A DNA stretch of 64,000 bases, taken from positions 62,001 to 126,000 of the forward strand of contig JAKLII010000006.1 in assembly GCA_022709695.1 (NCBI GenBank), given 5' to 3'. Shown piece after piece: positions 60,844 through 64,000 of this stretch (position 1 is its first letter; the number at the start of each line of letters is the position of its first letter). The translations under genes and the position numbers were made by a program. The notes under the pieces were generated by a model. That model had not been told where the DNA came from, did no database searches, and saw only the letters and a list, made by a program, of their open reading frames with translations. Source of the stretch: Bacteroidota bacterium (GTDB lineage Bacteria; Bacteroidota; Bacteroidia; Bacteroidales; SKPS01).

Positions 60844-61338
60844 CTATAACTCCTCTTCCTCTTCGTCGTCGAAGCTGAAGTCGTCTTCCATTTCATCTTC
60901 ACTGAACAGCGAATCATCGTCGAAGTCCTCCATATCCTCGTCGATATCGAAACCTTCCGAGAGGTCCTTGTCATCATACCGAAGGTCTTCCTCATCGAAA
61001 TCGTCATCATCATCATCATCATCGAAATCGATTTCAAGATCTTCATCCAGATCTGCTCCAAAGTCCTCATCCAGTCCGAGATCGTCATCTTCGAAATCGT
61101 CATAATCCATATCATCCTCATCATCAGACATCAGGCTGAGCGCATTGTGCATATCACCATTTCTGACAAGCAGCTTGATACCGGCCGTTTTCTCTGAAAA
61201 AAACGCGGTCGGGAAGTTAAACCCCAAATCCCGGATCATACAGGGAATTCCGTTTTCTTCCAGCAGCGATTTGTGGAACTGGGCCAACAATGGATTGGTG
61301 TAGTTGCCGAAAACAACCAGTTCTTGATCTCTTTCCAT
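60844..61338 (-). CDS. DUF2007-like protein with extremely acidic tail
   Basis: This 164-residue protein has an N-terminal domain of about 70 residues (LVVFGNYTNPLLAQFHKSLLEENGIPCMIRD, then AGIKLLVRNGDMHNALSLM) that resembles DUF2007 putative signal-transducing domains. The remaining 95 or so residues are almost wholly Asp and Glu with scattered Leu, Phe and Tyr. The run is encoded partly by a TCA/TCG trinucleotide tract (about 61004-61023). No signal peptide is seen, so it is cytoplasmic. The tail may bind metal ions or basic proteins; this is inference from composition. Confidence 0.75.
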   Translation of the reverse strand: MERDQELVVFGNYTNPLLAQFHKSLLEENGIPCMIRDLGFNFPTAFFSEKTAGIKLLVRNGDMHNALSLMSDDEDDMDYDDFEDDDLGLDEDFGADLDEDLEIDFDDDDDDDDFDEEDLRYDDKDLSEGFDIDEDMEDFDDDSLFSEDEMEDDFSFDDEEEEEL

Positions 61339-61513
61339 TCCGTTAAGTCGTTTTAATCCGTTTGGTTTTATTGTCTGTTCTTGATCTCCGCTTTTCTATA
61401 TCCTTTTTCAGGGTGCCAAATTACAGGTAAAATCAAATCAACAAGCAAATCAAAAAAAAAAATTCATCTCCCCGGGGGCTCTCTGTTACTGATGCCTTTT
61501 CAGGCAGTATTCC

Positions 61514-61521
61514 TATCTTTG
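61514..61521 (+). promoter_or_regulatory. -7 element of purL promoter
   Basis: TATCTTTG (TAnnTTTG) lies 22 bp before the purL ATG. Confidence 0.55.
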
Positions 61522-61542
61522 CCCAATAAAACTCTGCACCCC

Positions 61543-64000
61543 ATGATAAGTTACTTCGGATACAAAGAGGATTGGATCTATGTGGTTGGCCATCATCATC
61601 CCCTGGAAGATACCGCTGTTGAGCGGCTTACCTGGCTGCTGGGGTGCGGAGAAATCCCGGAAGAACCACAGGGCAGTTTCATCGGACCGAGAAAGGAGAT
61701 GGTTACACCCTGGAGCACCAATGCCGTGGAGATTACCCAGAACATGGGCATTGCAGGGATCTTCCGGATCGAGGAGTTCCGGAAGGAGAAGCCGGGTGTA
61801 CCCTTCGACAAGATGCTTCAGCAACGGTATCAGGGGATTGACCGGAATGTATTCACGGTGGATCATATCCCTGAGCCTGTGCGGTATATCGATGACATCG
61901 CCGGATACAACCGGCAGGAGGGGCTGGCACTGAGTACAGAGGAGGTGGAATATCTTACCGGCCTCAGCCACAGGATCGGTCGGAAACTTACCGACAGTGA
62001 GGTATTCGGATTTTCGCAGGTAAATTCCGAGCACTGCAGGCATAAGATCTTCAACGGCACTTTTGTGATCGACGGAGAGGAGAAACCATGGTCTTTGTTT
62101 GATCATATAAAACGCACCACACGGGAGAACCGCAACAGGGTGGTTTCAGCCTACAAAGACAATGTGGCCTTTATTGCCGGACCTTCCATCCGCGAATTTG
62201 CTCCTGAGCGTCAGGATGTACCTGCATTTTTCCGGCTGTCCGACCGTGAATCGGTGATTTCCCTCAAGGCAGAAACGCACAATTTCCCGACTACGGTGGA
62301 ACCTTTTAACGGAGCCGCCACAGGAACGGGAGGAGAGATCCGCGACCGCCTCGCCGGCGGCAAAGGGAGCCTTCCTATCGCCGGAACAGCGGTGTATATG
62401 ACCTCCTATCCCCGTTCCGAAGAGGGACGGAACTGGGAGTCAGACAAACTCACTGCCAGGCCCTGGCTCTATCAGACCCCGCAGGAGATCCTTATCAAGG
62501 CCTCCAACGGTGCCAGTGATTTTGGCAATAAATTCGGTCAACCCCTGATTTGTGGCAGTCTGCTGACCTTTGAATACCAGGATGATACGGAATTATACGG
62601 ATACGACAAGGTGATCATGCTGGCCGGCGGTGTCGGCTACGGATACCTGAAAGATGCCGAAAAGGATGTTCCTGTTCCCGGGGACCTGATTGTGGTGCTC
62701 GGAGGCGATAACTACCGGATCGGGATGGGGGGCGGAGCGGTATCCTCGGTGGCTACCGGAGAGTTCAGCAACAGCATTGAACTGAATGCCGTACAGAGGA
62801 GCAACCCCGAGATGCAGAAACGGGTGGCCAACGCCATCCGTGCCATGGTGGAGGCCGGAGTGAATCCTGTGGTGGCCATCCACGACCACGGCGCCGGAGG
62901 GCACCTCAACTCCCTTTCGGAGCTGGTGGAAGCCACCGGCGGCGAAATTGACATCACGAAACTGCCGGTGGGCGACCCTACCCTCTCCGCCCGGGAGATC
63001 ATCGGAAACGAATCGCAGGAGCGGATGGGACTGATCATACACCCCGGTGACCTCCGGCTGCTGCAGCAGGTGGCAGAAAGGGAAAGGGCACCCATGTACG
63101 TGGTTGGACGCGTTACGGGGAACCATCGTCTCCTTTTCTCCGGCCCCGGCACAGAAACTACCCCTATTGACCTGGAGCTGGCCGACCTGTTCGGAAAACC
63201 TCCCCGCACCGTGCTTGAAGACACTACCCTGCCCCGTGACAGAGAGTCTGTGCCGGTAATGCCTGAGTTACAGCAGGCACTTGAGGCAGTGCTGCAGCTT
63301 GAGTCGGTGGCCTGCAAGGACTGGCTTACCAACAAGGTCGACCGTTCGGTAACCGGGCGTGTTGCCCTGCAACAATGTACCGGGGAACTGCAGCTCCCAC
63401 TGAACAACCTGGCGGTGGTGGCGCTGGATTACACGGGAAAGGCAGGAATTGCCACCTCTATCGGGCATGCACCGGCTGCGGCCCTGATTGACCCGGCAGC
63501 CGGATCGCGGCTGGCTGTGGCGGAGGCCCTCACCAACCTGGTATGGGCACCCCTGACCCACGGATTGGCCGGTGTTTCGCTGAGCGCCAACTGGATGTGG
63601 CCATGCCGCAACCCAGGTGAAGATGCACGGTTGTACGAGGCCGTGGAAGCCGTCAGCGATTTCTGCGTGGCCCTGGGTATCAATATTCCTACGGGCAAAG
63701 ACTCCCTTTCGATGACCCAGAAATACCCCGATGGCAGCAAGGTAATCGGACCCGGAACGGTGATCATAAGCAGCGTAGCGGAAGTGGACGATATCACACA
63801 TTGTATTACCCCCGACCTGAAACCTGTACCGGAGAGCCTTCTGATCCATATCGATTTCTCGGTGAATAACCTGGCACTGGGTGGCAGCGCTTACAGCCAG
63901 GTGATGCAGGAACTGGGTTCTGACACTCCGGATGTGACACCGGAAACACTGAAAAAAGGGTTCGGTCTTGTGCAGGCCATGATCCGGGAGGGACTCATCC
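61543..64000 (+). CDS. purL: Phosphoribosylformylglycinamidine synthase, large single-chain type (3' end outside window)
   Basis: The gene starts at the ATG at 61543 (MISYFGYKEDWIYVV) and stays open for 819 codons to the window edge. PurL converts FGAR to FGAM in purine synthesis, using ATP and glutamine. The synthase domain is visible from FGFSQVNSEHCRHKIFNG, then KAETHNFPTTVEPFNGAATGTGGEIRD, a metal- and substrate-binding region, and later AIHDHGAGGHLNSLSELVEA. The length already seen exceeds that of the small split PurL type, so this is the large form whose C-terminal glutaminase should follow outside the window. Confidence 0.95.
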   Translation, partial: MISYFGYKEDWIYVVGHHHPLEDTAVERLTWLLGCGEIPEEPQGSFIGPRKEMVTPWSTNAVEITQNMGIAGIFRIEEFRKEKPGVPFDKMLQQRYQGIDRNVFTVDHIPEPVRYIDDIAGYNRQEGLALSTEEVEYLTGLSHRIGRKLTDSEVFGFSQVNSEHCRHKIFNGTFVIDGEEKPWSLFDHIKRTTRENRNRVVSAYKDNVAFIAGPSIREFAPERQDVPAFFRLSDRESVISLKAETHNFPTTVEPFNGAATGTGGEIRDRLAGGKGSLPIAGTAVYMTSYPRSEEGRNWESDKLTARPWLYQTPQEILIKASNGASDFGNKFGQPLICGSLLTFEYQDDTELYGYDKVIMLAGGVGYGYLKDAEKDVPVPGDLIVVLGGDNYRIGMGGGAVSSVATGEFSNSIELNAVQRSNPEMQKRVANAIRAMVEAGVNPVVAIHDHGAGGHLNSLSELVEATGGEIDITKLPVGDPTLSAREIIGNESQERMGLIIHPGDLRLLQQVAERERAPMYVVGRVTGNHRLLFSGPGTETTPIDLELADLFGKPPRTVLEDTTLPRDRESVPVMPELQQALEAVLQLESVACKDWLTNKVDRSVTGRVALQQCTGELQLPLNNLAVVALDYTGKAGIATSIGHAPAAALIDPAAGSRLAVAEALTNLVWAPLTHGLAGVSLSANWMWPCRNPGEDARLYEAVEAVSDFCVALGINIPTGKDSLSMTQKYPDGSKVIGPGTVIISSVAEVDDITHCITPDLKPVPESLLIHIDFSVNNLALGGSAYSQVMQELGSDTPDVTPETLKKGFGLVQAMIREGLI

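Overview
The window looks like chromosomal DNA of an anaerobic, fermentative member of the Bacteroidota. Three things support this. First, secreted proteins end in type IX secretion sorting domains (positions 2-1048 and 56343-56969). Second, more than a dozen start regions carry the Bacteroidota-type -7 element TAnnTTTG, four of them with a well-spaced -33 TTG. Third, the housekeeping genes are of Bacteroidota type (parE, gyrB, dnaK, trxB, purL, a DUF3078 protein). Assignment to an order within the phylum is not attempted.

Layout. Positions 1-6360 hold the end of a PKD/T9SS protein, parE, truA, a short-chain dehydrogenase and a MATE transporter. Positions 6430-30454 are a dense [FeFe]-hydrogenase locus. 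Cluster I (6501-9965) and cluster II (10149-14363) each encode a NuoE/NuoF/HydA-type, probably electron-bifurcating hydrogenase. A divergent minus-strand operon (18254 to 14936) encodes a small [2Fe-2S] protein, a PAS-containing sensory hydrogenase and a SpoIIE/PP2C-type phosphatase. Cluster III (18394-27579) encodes a third NuoE/NuoF/HydA set with an unusual active-site pocket, a sensory hydrogenase fused to a histidine kinase, a receiver protein, a receiver-kinase hybrid, the redox repressor Rex and a RibF-like protein. It is followed by a metallo-beta-lactamase-fold protein, the maturase HydG and two TM1266-like hydrogenase regulator proteins. Rex-type palindromes (TGTTAw-N4-TTAACA form) lie at all three hydrogenase promoter regions. 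NADH/NAD balance, through Rex, and H2, through the two sensors, therefore probably converge on these operons.

Positions 31303-41386 hold tRNA-Val, a ClpB without its N-terminal domain, gyrB, trxB, a secreted protein, an acyltransferase and a bile-acid-symporter family protein. Positions 41566-52207 hold a large secreted HExxH metallopeptidase-like protein, a YhcG-type nuclease, an unknown secreted protein, an RluA-family pseudouridine synthase, panB, a probable lipoprotein, dnaK and tRNA-Pro. Positions 52238-64000 hold small exported proteins, an A+T-rich unknown gene, FISUMP and T9SS proteins, a soluble and a membrane pyrophosphatase in one operon, a DUF3078 protein, a very acidic protein and the first 819 codons of purL.

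Intergenic DNA is rich in structured repeats. Four copies of a roughly 80-bp imperfect palindrome share one orientation. Two perfect GCATGC-centred palindromes sit between convergent genes, each preceded by a half copy. There are 8-bp tandem tracts and three copies of a 33-bp hairpin unit.

The most interesting candidate for a new system is cluster III. Its catalytic-type H-cluster protein has substitutions otherwise seen in the two sensory hydrogenases beside it, and it is joined to its own sensor kinase, phosphorelay and Rex.
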